This document shows, piece after piece, positions 28,796 through 39,590 of a stretch of 64,000 nucleotides of DNA; position 1 is the first letter of the stretch; each line of letters starts with the position of its first letter. A program made the translations under genes and the position numbers. Source of the DNA: Parietichytrium sp. I65-24A. Its lineage: Eukaryota > Sar > Bigyra > Thraustochytrida > Thraustochytriidae. The notes beneath the pieces are model-generated. The model saw only the letters and a program-made list of their open reading frames with translations. It made no database searches and was not told the DNA's origin. The DNA lies in contig BLSF01000022.1 of assembly GCA_012862575.1 (NCBI GenBank), positions 1-64,000 on the forward strand. The letters are read 5' to 3'.

Positions 28796-30100
28796 ATGCG
28801 GGTAGCTCTCTTTTCCTCAGGCGCTCTAATCGTCTGGCTACTGAACGCTGCGGAGACACAGGCTTGGTGCAACGCACACGACAATGGAGACTGCTTCATA
28901 ATGATCCGAGCTGGCGGGAAGCCAGAGGACTCCGTATCTGCTGCGCGAGGTATAAGCTTCTTCCACACGCCCACAAACGCTGCGAAAGAAGAATCTTTTG
29001 GACATATTGCCGCGATCCCTAATGGCAACGCGGACCTGGCCGAAATGCGCTTCTCAGTCGGAAATGAGGTCCATGCAAAGCTGAACGGAAATGGTCTCTT
29101 CAACGTCAGAAGGTTGAACGTGGGCCAGGATAGAGATGCCCTGCTCTCGGACGATGATTCTGAGATTTCGCTTTTTGTGACAGGGGGGGGACTACAGATC
29201 AAAGCAACCAAGGCTCCGAGGATCAAACTCGCAGGCACAGATGAGTCGGAGTCATTCGCTGCGTTGGAGTACAACTCTTCGCAGAAGCTGGCGACCCTCT
29301 CATCGGTATATTCAAAAGGGCCGAGCACTGGCTCCTCGAAGAACGAAAACCCGGCTAAGGTATCTGTGCAGGGTGCGATCTTTGCCTCTGTAAAAAATGC
29401 CAGCTTGCCGAGCCTTCAAGTAGGCTCTGTAGAAGCGGAAAACAGCATCACCGTTATTGCGAATCGACAAAGCGGAGCTTCCCTCGGCAGCAGTACTTCT
29501 CTTCCTGCGCAGTTACGCCTCACGAGTGGGGACGCAACCTCTTGGACAATCGAGAATGGAGGGGAGAACAGCGGGCTGGGGCTCTATCATAATTCCACGA
29601 GGACCATCCGCGTCTCTTCCGGAACTCCAAAGGATACACTCGTCCTATCTAGTGAAGGATACGTGGGAGTAGGAACACCATGGCCTTCAGTCAAACTTGA
29701 CGTGAACGGCGGAGTCCAAGGCACTTCGGCATACTCCTCGGCCTCGGACAGAAGGTGGAAGAAAAATATTGAGGATCTTCAGGGAGGCGTCTACAAGGAT
29801 ATATTACGCATTGTTGGAAGGATCCGCCCGGTCACCTTCACTTGGGACCGAGAAAACTTCCCTGAAAAGAACTTTGATAATGGTGCACAAGTCGGATTCA
29901 TTGCTCAGGAGCTGGAGACAGTGGTCCCGGAGGTGGTCCGGACAGGAGACAACGGCATGAAATCCGTGCAGTATGCGTCTCTTGTTCCGTTGCTCGTTGC
30001 AGCTGTGCAAGAGTTGGCGGAGCTGAGTGCAAAGCAGAATGCCAAAATCAGTCAACTTGAGAGAGATTTGGCACTGAGTTTGGCAGCGTCCAAATTGTGA
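28796..30100 (+). CDS. secreted protein with C-terminal Peptidase_S74 intramolecular chaperone domain
   Basis: A 434-residue single-exon protein. MRVALFSSGALIVWLLNAAE is a signal peptide, start in context caccATGc. The middle is a Gly/Ser/Asn-rich beta-repeat-like region. The C-terminal ~120 residues match the S74 (endosialidase chaperone, ICA) domain: SSASDRRWKKNIEDLQGG, with the Ser of SD and a downstream Lys expected to form the self-cleaving dyad, then IRPVTFTWDR, QVGFIAQELETVVPEVV and SVQYASLVPLLVAAVQELAEL, ending in a coiled coil. In phages and in MYRF proteins this domain trimerises and cuts itself off. A trimeric fibrous surface or matrix protein is the likely product; its ligand is unknown. 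Confidence 0.82.
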   Translation: MRVALFSSGALIVWLLNAAETQAWCNAHDNGDCFIMIRAGGKPEDSVSAARGISFFHTPTNAAKEESFGHIAAIPNGNADLAEMRFSVGNEVHAKLNGNGLFNVRRLNVGQDRDALLSDDDSEISLFVTGGGLQIKATKAPRIKLAGTDESESFAALEYNSSQKLATLSSVYSKGPSTGSSKNENPAKVSVQGAIFASVKNASLPSLQVGSVEAENSITVIANRQSGASLGSSTSLPAQLRLTSGDATSWTIENGGENSGLGLYHNSTRTIRVSSGTPKDTLVLSSEGYVGVGTPWPSVKLDVNGGVQGTSAYSSASDRRWKKNIEDLQGGVYKDILRIVGRIRPVTFTWDRENFPEKNFDNGAQVGFIAQELETVVPEVVRTGDNGMKSVQYASLVPLLVAAVQELAELSAKQNAKISQLERDLALSLAASKL

Positions 30101-30443
30101 ACATCTTGTCATTAACCAGATGGAAAGCCACAAGTGTTGTTGGCTTCCCGCGAAACGACAAAGTCTGGTGGCTGTTTGTGATGGAAAATAAAGGAAATGT
30201 CCACGAGGCTGCAGGCCAGCAATTCACTTCACACTACGGGGATCTTTTTGAAGAGTATATCAAAGGGCGGCAGAACGTAGCTTTTCCAATGGCAAGGAGC
30301 GAATTGAAAGAGGAGCCAGAACAACGACCATGCCATACCAATTCGATGCCTTAGATAACGATTTCTTCTCTTAATTAACGAAGGAGGTGATAAAAAACAC
30401 GTGCTCTATTCTGCAACCTGTTCCTGCCAACCCAACTTTCTAG

Positions 30444-33400
30444 CTACTTGAGCTCTTTGATGTTCCACACGGGAGAAGATAGCTTTGTGTCAGCATTTCC
30501 CGCGACGGAAACACAACCAAAGGCAGGTTTTTGGAGAAAGATCGGTGACGACGAGTTGCTCTCTGCAAGCGAGCCAAAATACTTGTGAGCTATGTCTTGA
30601 AGACCTGCCCTATTCAGCTCAAAAAAGCGGCTTCGCATGCTTTGCCGGTCTTCGGGTGTAATTCCGTACAAAAACGCACCACTGCCCTTCGTTCGCACCT
30701 CTTGAGGCGCGTCGATACTACCAAACACAGAGAGAAGCGCCTCTTCAACATCCCGGTCTGTGTAAGATGCTTGTAAGAGCCAGTCCAAAGAATTGCCAAA
30801 AACCTTGACGCTTTCTTCAGCGTTGGGGTCAAAGTAGGAGTAAAAGTGGAACAAGCCAGCCATATCGTGCGAGCAGCCCCCTCCATAGGCACCACCTCGC
30901 TCACGGATATGCTTGTGCAGATAATTGGTAGAAAGGATTTGGGCCAGCACCATCAGTCCGGCATCGTCTGCGTGACCGTACGGAGCGTTGGTAGGAAACG
31001 ACACTGCAGCATTATGGACAGAGATGGGAAGCCTGATGTAAGTCGGGTCAGCGGGGGACCGCGCGCGAATGTTCCTGAGCACACCTTCCCCCGGCGCATC
31101 CCCAAGATCCAGCAAAGATACGCTATTTCCGTGGTCACCTAGCTGCTCTCCTAGGCCACGAATCGATGTCAGGACCTGGTCTTTGGAGATCAGACTTCCT
31201 CCCGCGCAAACGCAAACTGTCATTTTCTCCGGCCGAAAGATGAAATTAAGCATACTCTGGAAAAGTGGGACCAGGACGTCTAGCTGCTCGTTGGCTTGAA
31301 ACAATAGCTCAACCTGGCTCAAACCGTTGAGCGCTTCTCGTTTCGCATAATCGTCTCCAAGAGGGGCCAGGGCCCACTTTCGGGCATAACCAAGTGCCCC
31401 GTTGGTGATGTTGGATGATGCCGAGTTTAAGCTCGTGGCAAGGAGACTCTCCACATGGTGCACATTCTTCTCGAACAAACTATCGCGAAGAACGCTCACC
31501 ATCAGTGCAATCGTTTTGTCCAGGTTTCTCTCCAACGCCATACTGGACACCATAATCCCTTGCCTGTATTGCGAAGAAGGGCCTGTAATTCCCGAATTCT
31601 GCTGCACAGCAGAGTCGCCTCGGAGAAAAGTGTGATTGGTTGGCGTTAACGGGCTATTTTCAGCCCCGTACCAGCTAAGAATGTTTGGAGAAAAGCTCAT
31701 GCCATCACAGACCAAATCACTCTCGATTGAAAGATCTTGGTAGCTGTGCGACTTGGTGTCCACATTTCCGAGCAAGCTGGTGAACATGCTGAGAAGTGGG
31801 AGGTACTTGTCGGGCAAATCCGAGGTGTCAAAGAAGGCACGGAAGTACACGATACCGTTTGTCTGTTGATCATTGACCCAAATCAGATTGGAGTCGTCAA
31901 GGGTCTGCACCGTGACTGACTCCTCCGGGACCTTTGGAACGTCTGAAATCCGCAATGTGGGCAGACATGACACGTCCTGCTCCGAAGCTTGCTGATCCTG
32001 CAAAGCTTGTGCTGTTTCCGCGATCCTCTTCCGGTCGTCTGACGTGAGACTTTCGGACAACGCTTTCAACTTTGCTTGCTCCTTCTGGGCAAGCTTGGAA
32101 ACAAACTCTTCATCAGGCTCCATGCAGAGGGAGACAAAGTCAGATCTCAAAACAAGGTTGCCGCATTCGTCGGTCTCCAAGAACAGCTGTTGAACTACGT
32201 CCTGCCAAAACCGTGGATTAGCCTTCATTTCAGCCAGTAGCCGCTCGATTTTGTTGTCCACGGTAACGCTTTCCTCCAGCGAAGCAATGAGATCCCCCTC
32301 AGAGAGCTCTGCGGTGTGAGTGAATGCATTTCCCAAGGCATACATCACGGCAATCCCAAAGCTTATGTGCTTCTGCTTCAAGGAAAGCTCCAGCTGGTGA
32401 AGCACCGCTTGCACACGCCTCTCATCAAAACCCTCCTTCACCACATTTACAAGGCAAGTTTCGATGGCTTCCCTGACAGCCTTGATGTCAGACTCACTTC
32501 CATCGATGCCTTGCACACCAACGCCAAGGGTCGGATGCAAAGATGCAGAGTCATACCCAGTACCCATCGAAAAGTCTGGCGCAAGCTGAGAGTCAATCAA
32601 AGCGGTGTACAACGGAGCGCTCGAACCGTCCAGAAGCAGCGTGGAGGCTATCCTGCCTACCATGCGGGTGTACTCATCACTGCGCTCAGAGCGATTGTTA
32701 CTCAAGGTTCGAGACAAGCAATAGATGCCTTGCTTCTCCATCATTGGTTCAGGAGGTCCTGTGAACCGAATGATATCACCCTTCTCTGGGTGCCGAACGG
32801 TGTCAACTGAGGAGTTTGCGATGGTCTCCTTAACCTTGTCAGCAACCGGTGAATACGAGAACTGGTTCAAAGCGTATTCGTTTAAAACTTTCACATGCTC
32901 TTCCAACGGAAGGTCTCCATACGTGTAAAACAGGGCATTCGTGGGGTGGTAGTGCTTGCGATGGAACGCCACCAACCCGTCATGTGTAAGGTCTGGAATG
33001 AACTCCGGGTCACCCCCGCTGATGTACTCGTAAGTGGTGCCAGGCAATAAGGCCTGCTGGAGCTTATTGGCAAAAATGGTTGACGTGCTTCCAAGCGTTC
33101 CTTTCATTTCGTTGTAAACGACCCCAGTGCGGACAACCTTCTCAGGATCTTGCGGACTCAACTCCACGCGGTGACCTTCTTGGAGAAAGTCCATTTCTTC
33201 CAATTTGGGAAAAAACACAGCATCGAGGTACACCTGCATAAGGTTCACAAAATCTTGGCCGTTCCTCGTCGCAAATGGATACATGGTGTGGTCGCTAGCT
33301 GTCATGGCATTCATAAACGTGTTCAAACTCCGCTTCGTCATATTGAAAAATGGGTCCCTGACTGGGAAGCGGGCTGACCCACACAACACAGTGTGCTCTA

Positions 33401-33659
33401 GGATATGCGGGACTCCTGTCGAGTCAGAAGGCGGTGTTCTGAAGATGACGCTGAACACGTTGTTAGTGTCGTCACAGTCCACGTGAACGTATCGCGCTTT
33501 TGTTTCTTCATGTTGCAGGTGATAGGCCACAAAGTCGAATTCCTTCACGGCACTGATGTGGTGCACAACAAAACCGTCGATCTTTGAGCCAACCTTGAAC
33601 TTGGCCTCAGGAGTAACTCGCTGTGCCCCTCGAAGCAGAGACTTTAGCGGAGCGCTCAT
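30444..33659 (-). CDS. presequence protease PreP/PITRM1 (M16C)
   Basis: Predicted 1071-residue zinc protease that degrades cleaved targeting peptides inside mitochondria. The start MSAPLKSLLRGAQRV is basic and could be a presequence. The inverted zinc motif HILEH (about residue 86), followed by TVLCGSARFPVRDPF and MTASDHTMYPFATRN, with the distal Glu in VVYNEMKG, are those of the M16C branch. The two halves form the closing chamber: the second half contains RGGAYGGGCSHD and the terminal SYTDRDVEEALLSVFG region. The length agrees with PreP (about 1000-1080). The first in-frame ATG (33659) replaces an upstream non-ATG start. Single exon of 3.2 kb. Confidence 0.93.
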   Translation of the reverse strand: MSAPLKSLLRGAQRVTPEAKFKVGSKIDGFVVHHISAVKEFDFVAYHLQHEETKARYVHVDCDDTNNVFSVIFRTPPSDSTGVPHILEHTVLCGSARFPVRDPFFNMTKRSLNTFMNAMTASDHTMYPFATRNGQDFVNLMQVYLDAVFFPKLEEMDFLQEGHRVELSPQDPEKVVRTGVVYNEMKGTLGSTSTIFANKLQQALLPGTTYEYISGGDPEFIPDLTHDGLVAFHRKHYHPTNALFYTYGDLPLEEHVKVLNEYALNQFSYSPVADKVKETIANSSVDTVRHPEKGDIIRFTGPPEPMMEKQGIYCLSRTLSNNRSERSDEYTRMVGRIASTLLLDGSSAPLYTALIDSQLAPDFSMGTGYDSASLHPTLGVGVQGIDGSESDIKAVREAIETCLVNVVKEGFDERRVQAVLHQLELSLKQKHISFGIAVMYALGNAFTHTAELSEGDLIASLEESVTVDNKIERLLAEMKANPRFWQDVVQQLFLETDECGNLVLRSDFVSLCMEPDEEFVSKLAQKEQAKLKALSESLTSDDRKRIAETAQALQDQQASEQDVSCLPTLRISDVPKVPEESVTVQTLDDSNLIWVNDQQTNGIVYFRAFFDTSDLPDKYLPLLSMFTSLLGNVDTKSHSYQDLSIESDLVCDGMSFSPNILSWYGAENSPLTPTNHTFLRGDSAVQQNSGITGPSSQYRQGIMVSSMALERNLDKTIALMVSVLRDSLFEKNVHHVESLLATSLNSASSNITNGALGYARKWALAPLGDDYAKREALNGLSQVELLFQANEQLDVLVPLFQSMLNFIFRPEKMTVCVCAGGSLISKDQVLTSIRGLGEQLGDHGNSVSLLDLGDAPGEGVLRNIRARSPADPTYIRLPISVHNAAVSFPTNAPYGHADDAGLMVLAQILSTNYLHKHIRERGGAYGGGCSHDMAGLFHFYSYFDPNAEESVKVFGNSLDWLLQASYTDRDVEEALLSVFGSIDAPQEVRTKGSGAFLYGITPEDRQSMRSRFFELNRAGLQDIAHKYFGSLAESNSSSPIFLQKPAFGCVSVAGNADTKLSSPVWNIKELK

Positions 33660-34425
33660 GCTGCCTCTCACTGCCAAATCTTAAGACTAAGCTTTATCGT
33701 TTCGTATCCTCTGCGACAGCAGTCCTCGCCCAGGAGCGCCTCAGGAAGCCAGGCTGGATCTGAGCGCGGACAGACAAATGTGACCTCTAGGAAGGCCTCG
33801 CCCAGGTTGTGTCTGGAGCCTCGTATCGTCTTGGACTCCGCTCTACGGAATCGCAGACAGTAGTGTTGGAGGTGTATGACTCGGATGATCGAGCACAGTA
33901 CAAGTACTGATGATGGTGGGTCTCTGTAATATTGTACCGAGAGGAGGTCCTCAACTTACCTGTCGGTATCGAGGACGGACAAGGAGTACTCAGTACTCCT
34001 GGCAGTCCTCGGGTGTTGCTCTTTCTCGAATACTAACACCACTCCGCATACTCTTTTTACTATTCACTTCAACACCAGAGGTAGGATAGGTAATAAGAGA
34101 CACCCGAGTCGACTGAAAAGGGCTATCAATCAGTGGTTTAGATGATTTTAGATGAGAGCTATCGAGGCAGCTGTGTCCTCGAGTACTTAACAGTTCTATG
34201 GTTACTATATCTAGCTAGCTAGAGCTACTGATTTTCTTTTTAGAGAAGCAAGAGCACGCCAGAGCAGCAGATATACAATTGTGCGTTGTTTTTACACAGA
34301 TGCCTTTTAGATGACTTGACTTGAGCTTGGCAGCGAACATTTGTTACACAGGTAATTGTAGAATTGACGTTGACACATCTGGCCACAGCTTTCTCGTACA
34401 GCGAGGATTGCGCTCAGATAGGTGT
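33660..34425. other. spacer with CTAG and GTAC words
   Basis: PreP upstream region and ApaG-protein 3' region. GGAGTACTCAGTACTCC is at 33984-34000, and a CTAGCTAGCTAG run is near 34207. No gene seen. Confidence 0.5.
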
Positions 34426-35358
34426 CTAATAGGGAGTAATCAAAGGAGTTGGTGTGATGGGAAATTCAAAGCGGTCTCCGGAGTTCAAGTCCTCAAATAA
34501 GAAAGCCCCTTCCATCGTCCCGGTTTCTGTTGTAATTGCTGTGCCGCTCACGTACTCGAATATCTGCCCGCCTTGATGCTCATGGTGGACAAGGATAGGC
34601 CTCATGCCAAGGACACCTAGTATTCAGAATTGAGTGATTCAAAAGCTGTCAGACTGACGTGCGTACTCTCCTCCGCTGCTCAAGTTGTCTAGCTAGCCAA
34701 AAGCAACCCTTTCGCGCCACTTACCTTCGCCGAATTTCTCCACAACAGCAACCTCGTTACCCTCACTGTCTTTGAAGCTCCAGTGCCTTCCGAGAAGACG
34801 GATGGGGTTTTCTAGGCTCTCGAGATTATTCACGATGCGGAGGCGATAAACAAATTGCGACCCTGGCCCGACATGGGCGGTCGAAAGCTCGACGTGCACT
34901 CCATTTGATTTCGAAATTGTTGTGCACTCGAATGTGTGCATTGCCATGTTAAGCATGCGAAGAGCGTATGATACCTTCTCGGTGACGTCCTCGGGCTCCA
35001 CCTCTGCACGCTGGTACTGACTTTTAATTAGCGAGACGAGCTGCTTGCGGGTGATCGAGGTATCAAGTTTTTCCCTTGGTCCAAGACTTGCAACCCAATC
35101 GGCAACATTGTCAAGCTGCAGCGGGGCAGCTCTCGTTTTAGACGTTTTCACTGACGCCCACTCGTACACTCTATCTGACAACGAAGGGAAACTATTCCGA
35201 TGATAGCCGGAACCATACATGCTTGGCAGGACAGGGTCGGTAATCTGGATTCGAGCGTCTTTGCGAACTATTCTACGAGCTGCGCGTCTGCCAGACTGAT
35301 ACCCGCACCCGGCTTCTCGGAGAAGCATCCTGTACATGCGCTTTTTGACAAGCTCCAT
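34426..35358 (-). CDS. ApaG-domain protein, possibly LYR-like N-terminus (one intron)
   Basis: Exon 1 34725-35358 and exon 2 34426-34616 flank a 108-nt intron (GTAAGT...ACTAG, phase 1) and give 274 residues. The ApaG domain (about 150-272) is clear across the junction: GSQFVYRLRIVNN, RLLGRHWSF, FGEGVLGMRPIL, FEYVSGTAITTETGTMEGAF and the terminal PLITP. Exon 2 was found by restoring the domain's second half. The N-terminal part begins ELVKKRMYRMLLREAG and later ITRKQLVSLIKSQYQRA, which resembles the LYR three-helix domain of Fe-S and respiratory-complex assembly factors, but this is weaker. The start is the first ATG; an upstream exon remains possible. ApaG/DUF525 domains occur in bacterial ApaG and eukaryotic FBXO3/POLDIP2. 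Confidence 0.8.
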
Positions 35359-35975
35359 CTTTTTAAATGCCACAAGCTCGAGACCCCAACCACAGCAGGT
35401 ATCAAGTCGGAATTCCTGCAACTGACGCGCAGGCCAGCCGGCGTCCCTGCACAGCCCGAAGCAGCGTTGGCCGTGCTAAATCGTGCGGTATGCCGTCAAC
35501 AGTCTCAACTCAGCTAGTTTCGAAATAGTTCGGACTTGCACACCGTCTCGGCACAGCATCCCCAAGGCCTTGGGCTGTCAGGATACCGGTAGAGCCTGCG
35601 GGTCGCGCTCTGCGCTCTGCGCTCTGCTGTCGCGAGGCAGAGGGCCTGTGTTGACGCCAACGAACACACCTCAAGCACACCTCGCAAAAGATATCAGCCT
35701 GGGAACCTTGGGAAGCAAGATACTCTGTTCGTCTAAGCCAGCTGCACTCTCCCCGCCACTCTAGAGTATAGTCTAGTCAGTCAGCTAACGGCAAGTGTTT
35801 CGCGCGTGCACCTCAAACAAACTCTCCGAACTTGGAGGTGAGCAGTGGCCCCGCTAGAGACTGCGACAAGTCCTACTGGCGACGCTGGTAGTATCGCAAT
35901 GAAATGCGATGAACACTGGTCTACTTCTATTGGTAGCTAGGCTACAGGACCGGCCTCGCATGAGATGGAAGTGCA
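35359..35975. other. spacer ApaG protein / TTLL9-like
   Basis: Upstream of the ApaG-domain gene and downstream of the TTLL9-like gene. Frames here lack coding features; a direct CTCTGCG duplication lies near 35610-35625. Nothing else seen. Confidence 0.4.
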
Positions 35976-37157
35976 CTATCGCCAACTGCTCGTAGAAATT
36001 GGTCCAGAGTCTTTGCACTCTCGCGTCATCGACTTGTCAGATTCCACTTCTTCATCACAGACAACAATAAAGTTTGAATCCCGAACAATTTCATGCATTG
36101 CGGCTTGTCGCTCTGGAGGATCCTCGGGAAGATTGTTTGGAACCACGATGTTAAAGACGCTGTGGATGAGTGAGTGCTTCAGTGATCTATCGCTGTGAGT
36201 TGTCGCGGTCAGCGACGGAGAGGCGTTCACCTCAATGAGCCAGGGCTTTAAATTTTCGTCAATAAGCAGATCGTACCCATAGCACTCGAAGCAGTGCTTG
36301 TCGTTGAGCATGACTCCTTGAACAGCTTTCAAACTGTGGTAAATAGTGCTCTCTATCAACTGAAAGAGCTGCTGAGTGGACTCGGAACCAAACATGGAAT
36401 TGAGATACAAACGCAGGTTTGAAACTCGCCACTTGTTCCCGTGCTCGGCATTGTATTGATCCCCGTGTTTCTGAATTGCGACGTTCGTCAAATGTACATA
36501 GTGGTTCTCTCGATCCGAGGCATCCACAGAGTACTTTTCGTTGCAGAATCTCGCAAAGCCTTCTTTATAGAGGTACGCTTTCAGCGGGCGATACGATGTA
36601 ACTAGGACGTAGAGCCGGAGGTCAAATTTTTTGCCTCCTATGAGAAGCGGCCGTTCAATATATTTGGAGATCACGTATACCTCTTGATTTGTCACCTTGG
36701 ATGCCCACTTTTTAACTTGGCTCAGCTTGTTGACCAGGAAGATCCCTGCGCCTTGCGATCTGCCGATTGGTTTCATGATCCACAAAGCGCTGCTTTTACG
36801 GAACTCTTCCACAAACAGGGAGTAGTCTGTTGGCAGCACATAAGTTGGGGGCAAAAAGTTGACACTTTCTTTATCGCCATCCTTCCTGTACCTTTTTATG
36901 TTTTTCACCATGAGATCCTTTCGGGTCAACTCAAAGTGGTTCGAAAAATGGTTGATGATCTGATCATCTCGAAGCCTGTACTCGCTGTCGGGACTAAAGA
37001 GCTGCTTCACGCTGCCCACGTTAGCCCAGTACACATTCCAGTCGCTTTCCTCGGAGCACCGCTCCCATCCGCGGCGATCAAAGCAACCAAGAATACACGA
37101 CTTGTCAAAGTCTGCTCTCCACCTAACCACCTTACGTTTCGAGTTGAAGATGAGCAT
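35976..37157 (-). CDS. tubulin tyrosine ligase-like, TTLL9-type
   Basis: Predicted 393-residue ATP-grasp ligase that would add glutamate (or glycine) chains to tubulin. TTL domain features: VVRWRADFDKSCILGCFDRRGWER at the start, ELTRKDLMVKNIKRYRK, WIMKPIGRSQGAGIFL with the ATP-binding Lys, KYIERPLLIGGKKFDLRLYVLVTSY, EGFARFCNEKY, HLTNVAIQK, and the C-terminal DLLIDENLKPWLIEVNASPSL for Mg/ATP. These are closest to the TTLL9 group, which acts on ciliary tubulin in animals and algae. Single exon, first ATG used. If the organism lacks cilia, the enzyme would act on cytoplasmic microtubules. Confidence 0.88.
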   Translation of the reverse strand: MLIFNSKRKVVRWRADFDKSCILGCFDRRGWERCSEESDWNVYWANVGSVKQLFSPDSEYRLRDDQIINHFSNHFELTRKDLMVKNIKRYRKDGDKESVNFLPPTYVLPTDYSLFVEEFRKSSALWIMKPIGRSQGAGIFLVNKLSQVKKWASKVTNQEVYVISKYIERPLLIGGKKFDLRLYVLVTSYRPLKAYLYKEGFARFCNEKYSVDASDRENHYVHLTNVAIQKHGDQYNAEHGNKWRVSNLRLYLNSMFGSESTQQLFQLIESTIYHSLKAVQGVMLNDKHCFECYGYDLLIDENLKPWLIEVNASPSLTATTHSDRSLKHSLIHSVFNIVVPNNLPEDPPERQAAMHEIVRDSNFIVVCDEEVESDKSMTRECKDSGPISTSSWR

Positions 37158-38214
37158 TCGTGGTTTCTCGCTCTCCTTTCCGTCCTCCTATCCCTTGTGG
37201 AGGGCAAAACCGCACGCTGAGGATAAACGGACGGGGGGGGAAGCTTTATAGTCTGTCACTCCCTCGCAAAACAAGCATCAAGAGTACGACGATCGCACCC
37301 CTCGTGAAACCCGCAGCTTGCACGAGTCACCTCCTGCTTGCGTGGAAGCTTTCGGCTCGCCTTGTCTGGCGCTTCGACTTGCCTACTTGCCTCTTTCTTC
37401 CACTGCGCCACAGTGAGTCCCGTTGGAAAACGTTAGTGCACAGTGTACGTACACAGATTTTTTGTACTACCGGTACCACTGGTACGTACTACAGCGGAAG
37501 CGAACGACTGTGAGCAGCTCTAGCTAGCTAGAACCCCTGGTTAGTCTGGTTAGTGGGGTGCTATCCCATAGGTAATGGCAGCACTCGTGAACGATGGAAA
37601 ATAAAAAGAATTCACTGTCAACTTTGATTTACTGTCAATTCTTCTCGAAGGGGTTAAAATGCAGAGAGCGGCAAGGATCGCGACAGTCTGTCCTCTCAAC
37701 AATGCTGCCTGACTCGCAAACCCTTACGACATCACGGCATTCCAAGCGCACCTGGAAGATGGTATGAAGACCTCTGACATTCATGTAAGGAACACGGTCT
37801 CATCAAAAGCACTCCGATCCATGTCTCTGGGTTCACATGCCACAACAGTCATCTCCCATCACCCGTCTCAGATTGACAAAAACTGATCACTCATCTCCGC
37901 AATTCTTTCGACCAGGATAGCATTGAGTGTGAGAACAATCGCGTCGAACATCGCAAGCCCCCCGCTACTTGGGCCATGGACTCTGCTAAGAAAACACTAC
38001 ACGTTGAAGATGGACCAGCATGACAAGGCGAAGAGAAAGCACGCTACGTGGGAAAAGTGAACCAGAGGTCTTGTAGTGTGAATTCTTTGTACTATTACTG
38101 GTGCGTATGTGACTGAGAGGTGTACCTCGGCGCCCCAAAAAGTGTTGTGAATGGGCAATAGGAATCGGCAAAGTTTGCCTTCGCAAAAAGTAAAGGCAAA
38201 AAGCGCCAAGGCAA
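37158..38214. other. 1.06 kb gene-free spacer
   Basis: Contains GTACGT/CTAG words (37440-37525), repeated fragments resembling ATTCACTGTCAA (about 37610-37640) and a 40-codon frame from 37764 that looks random. No gene supported. Confidence 0.45.
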
Positions 38215-38990
38215 TCAACAGCAAGAGCTGTTCTTCTGAGCCTCCGCATTGCCAGCCTCGCGAGAGGTGATATCAACAGACTCACCTTGGAGCTTGAATT
38301 CTCCACCACCATCTACATCCTTGCTCTCCGCCTCCAGCTTTTTGACGCGAGTTACGTGGTGGTCAAAAATTTTCTCGATTACATGTTCAAAAGCATGGTT
38401 TACTGCGTCCCCTTTGAGCGCCGACGCCTCGACAAAGTAGAGGCCGTGCTGCTCTGCAAAAGCGCGCCCCTCGTCCGTGGAGACGGCTCTCTCTGCCTCC
38501 ATGTCGCTCTTATTTCCAACAAGCATGAGTTTAATGTCGCGGTCCGCGTGGCCTTGAACTTCACTAAGCCATCGCTTCAGGTTTTCAAACGTTTCCCGAT
38601 CTGTGATGTCATATACTAGCAGCGCCCCGACAGCCCCGCGATAGTATGCTTTGGTGATCGCTCTGTACCGCTCCTGACCAGCGGTATCCCATATCTGGGC
38701 CTTCACTGTTCGCCCTTTCACTTGCACCTCCTTTGTGGCGAATTCGACACCGATCGTGTGCTTTGTGTCATATGTGAACTCGTCACGCCGGTATCTTGCG
38801 AGCAGACAGGTTTTCCCAACTCCCGAGTCTCCGATGAGCTACAACGGGCATCAGTGAGGGCTCTCAAATCTATTCGAAGAAAAACCGTTGGGGCTCAAAG
38901 AGGTAATCCTCAGCCCGCCCGCCGTGCAAAAGTCGAACTTACCACAATCTTGAACAGGAAGTCGTATCCCCTCGAGTCTGAGAGAGCCAT
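38215..38990 (-). CDS. Rab11-family GTPase (one intron)
   Basis: Predicted 223-residue small GTPase for recycling-endosome and trans-Golgi traffic. Exon 1 38943-38990 (16 codons, [16 protein letters not shown]) and exon 2 38215-38838 flank a 104-nt intron (GTAAGT...GTTGTAG, phase 0). Motifs: P-loop GDSGVGKT directly after the junction, switch [22 protein letters not shown] and ASA guanine-binding loops, and a double-Cys prenylation end [38 protein letters not shown] is nearly identical to animal and plant Rab11. The first exon is too short to appear as an open frame and was placed by the missing P-loop strand. A single Rab11 in the window. Confidence 0.95.
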
Positions 38991-39560
38991 GTTTGCGGCG
39001 CCGTGAGACTTTATTCAGTCCCCTGCCCTTCCGACCTCACCGTTCGCAACGGAGTGGTTTCCGATCCCTGAGAGCGCCCGAACAGAGCAGCGAGACTGGC
39101 AGCTTGGGGGATTGGAGTCTTTTTAGTTCAAAGCTGCTGGCCCAAACCTTCGTGGCTGTATCAGTGTGTTCGCGCTTCCACGCTCGCAGTCTGGCAACGT
39201 CTGCTCGTGGGCTGGCCAAGTTGTTCTGACTGTGAATTCTGAATTCTGAACGACACTCTGTTCTGTTCAGAAGGCGGAACATGGAAGTTGGAAAAATCTC
39301 AGCGCTCTCATTTCTCACGTTCTCTCACTATGTTCCTCTGTGTTCCACACTTCCTAAACATGTTAGGTATTTTGGGCTAGACTGCTTAACTCCTTCTGGT
39401 ACCGGTACCGGTACTGTACTGAGTGTGAGTGCTAGTTAGCAACTAACTAACCTTCTGCATTACTAGTACCCTAATTGAGGAAGAGGGTAGAGACGGTAGC
39501 GCCAGTAACTACTGTAACTACTATTTGATGGCACCGCAGTATGATCAGTATGATCTGGGA

Positions 39561-39590
39561 GACGAGAAATGATGAGAAATGATGAGAAAT
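39561..39590. repeat. 10-bp tandem repeat x3
   Basis: Units GACGAGAAAT, GATGAGAAAT, GATGAGAAAT. Short spacer tandem repeat, no gene associated. Confidence 0.7.

Noticed and set aside
30097-30354. 85-codon frame after the S74 gene
   Set aside because: Overlaps the S74 stop and likely 3' UTR (contains AATAAA); no signs of coding.
37764-37889. 40-codon plus frame between TTLL9-like and Rab11 genes
   Set aside because: Short, random composition, no support.
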